Positions 14,272 through 14,313 of a stretch of DNA of 14,313 nucleotides are shown piece by piece. The notes under the pieces are model-generated. The model ran no database searches. It was not told where the DNA came from and saw nothing but the letters and a program-made list of their open reading frames with translations. The translations under genes and the position numbers were made by a program. Every line of letters begins with the position of its first letter. Within the stretch, counting starts at the first letter, position 1. The DNA is from Actinomycetes bacterium (lineage in GTDB: Bacteria; Actinomycetota; Coriobacteriia; Anaerosomatales; Anaerosomataceae), in assembly GCA_022839745.1 (NCBI GenBank), contig JALHJB010000030.1:1-14313 (forward strand), given 5' to 3'.

Positions 14272-14313
14272 TCAGCCGGCCATGAGCGCGGGCACCACCT
14301 CCTGATCGAGCCC
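14272..14313 (-). CDS. Possible C-terminal end of an upstream gene
   Basis: Read from the right edge on the minus strand, thirteen codons (GLDQEVVPALMAG) precede a TGA, and twelve of thirteen end in G or C, as in the fnl genes. This fits the tail of a gene continuing off the window, but it is far too short to identify and another frame is also open here. Confidence 0.3.
   Translation of the reverse strand, partial: GLDQEVVPALMAG

Noticed and set aside
14052..14285. Open frames on both strands in the right-hand gap, including a 47-codon minus frame from the edge with an EILEAGAEGF stretch
   Set aside because: No supporting start or binding site, codon bias weaker than in the neighbours, and no recognisable family over the length seen.

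Overview
The window is a GC-rich bacterial surface-polysaccharide (O-antigen, capsule or exopolysaccharide-like) locus. Eleven genes lie on the minus strand in one tightly packed block (about 14007 down to 1243), followed by a small zinc-ribbon membrane protein, with the 3' part of an IS30-family transposase on the plus strand at the left edge. Strong GC-ending codon bias, many GTG and TTG starts and Shine-Dalgarno sites of the GGAGG type fit a high-GC bacterium, plausibly Actinomycetota. No rRNA or other taxonomic marker is present, so this is inference.

In transcription order (right to left) the block starts with a multi-spanning Wzy/O-antigen-ligase-type membrane protein (12673-14007) and two GT4 glycosyltransferases (11519-12676 and 10353-11522), joined by 4-base stop/start overlaps. 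A 116-base gap follows. Next come fnlA-fnlB-fnlC (10236-6918), the complete three-enzyme route from UDP-GlcNAc to UDP-N-acetyl-L-fucosamine (also named capE/F/G or wbjB/C/D). They are followed directly by a WbuB-type glycosyltransferase (5667-6917), the usual partner that should transfer the N-acetyl-L-fucosamine.

The last section (5664-1243) encodes a GNAT acetyltransferase, an ArnB/PglE-like PLP sugar aminotransferase, a small monotopic phosphoglycosyl transferase and a FlaA1/PglF/CapD-type membrane 4,6-dehydratase. Together these look like a route to a UDP-4-acetamido-4,6-dideoxy-HexNAc sugar (diacetylbacillosamine-like), plus the enzyme that could load it onto undecaprenyl phosphate to start the repeat unit. 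A simple model is: dehydratase, aminotransferase and acetyltransferase make the first sugar; the phosphoglycosyl transferase anchors it; WbuB adds L-FucNAc; the two GT4 enzymes extend; the Wzy-like protein polymerises or ligates. No flippase (Wzx or ABC) and no chain-length regulator are in the window.

I see no CRISPR array, tRNA, rRNA, defence system or clearly new system. The points most worth a second look are the GNAT enzyme in place of the usual left-handed beta-helix acetyltransferase, an insert in the aminotransferase, the atypical C-terminal half of the phosphoglycosyl transferase, and a possible 16-residue leader ORF upstream of fnlA.
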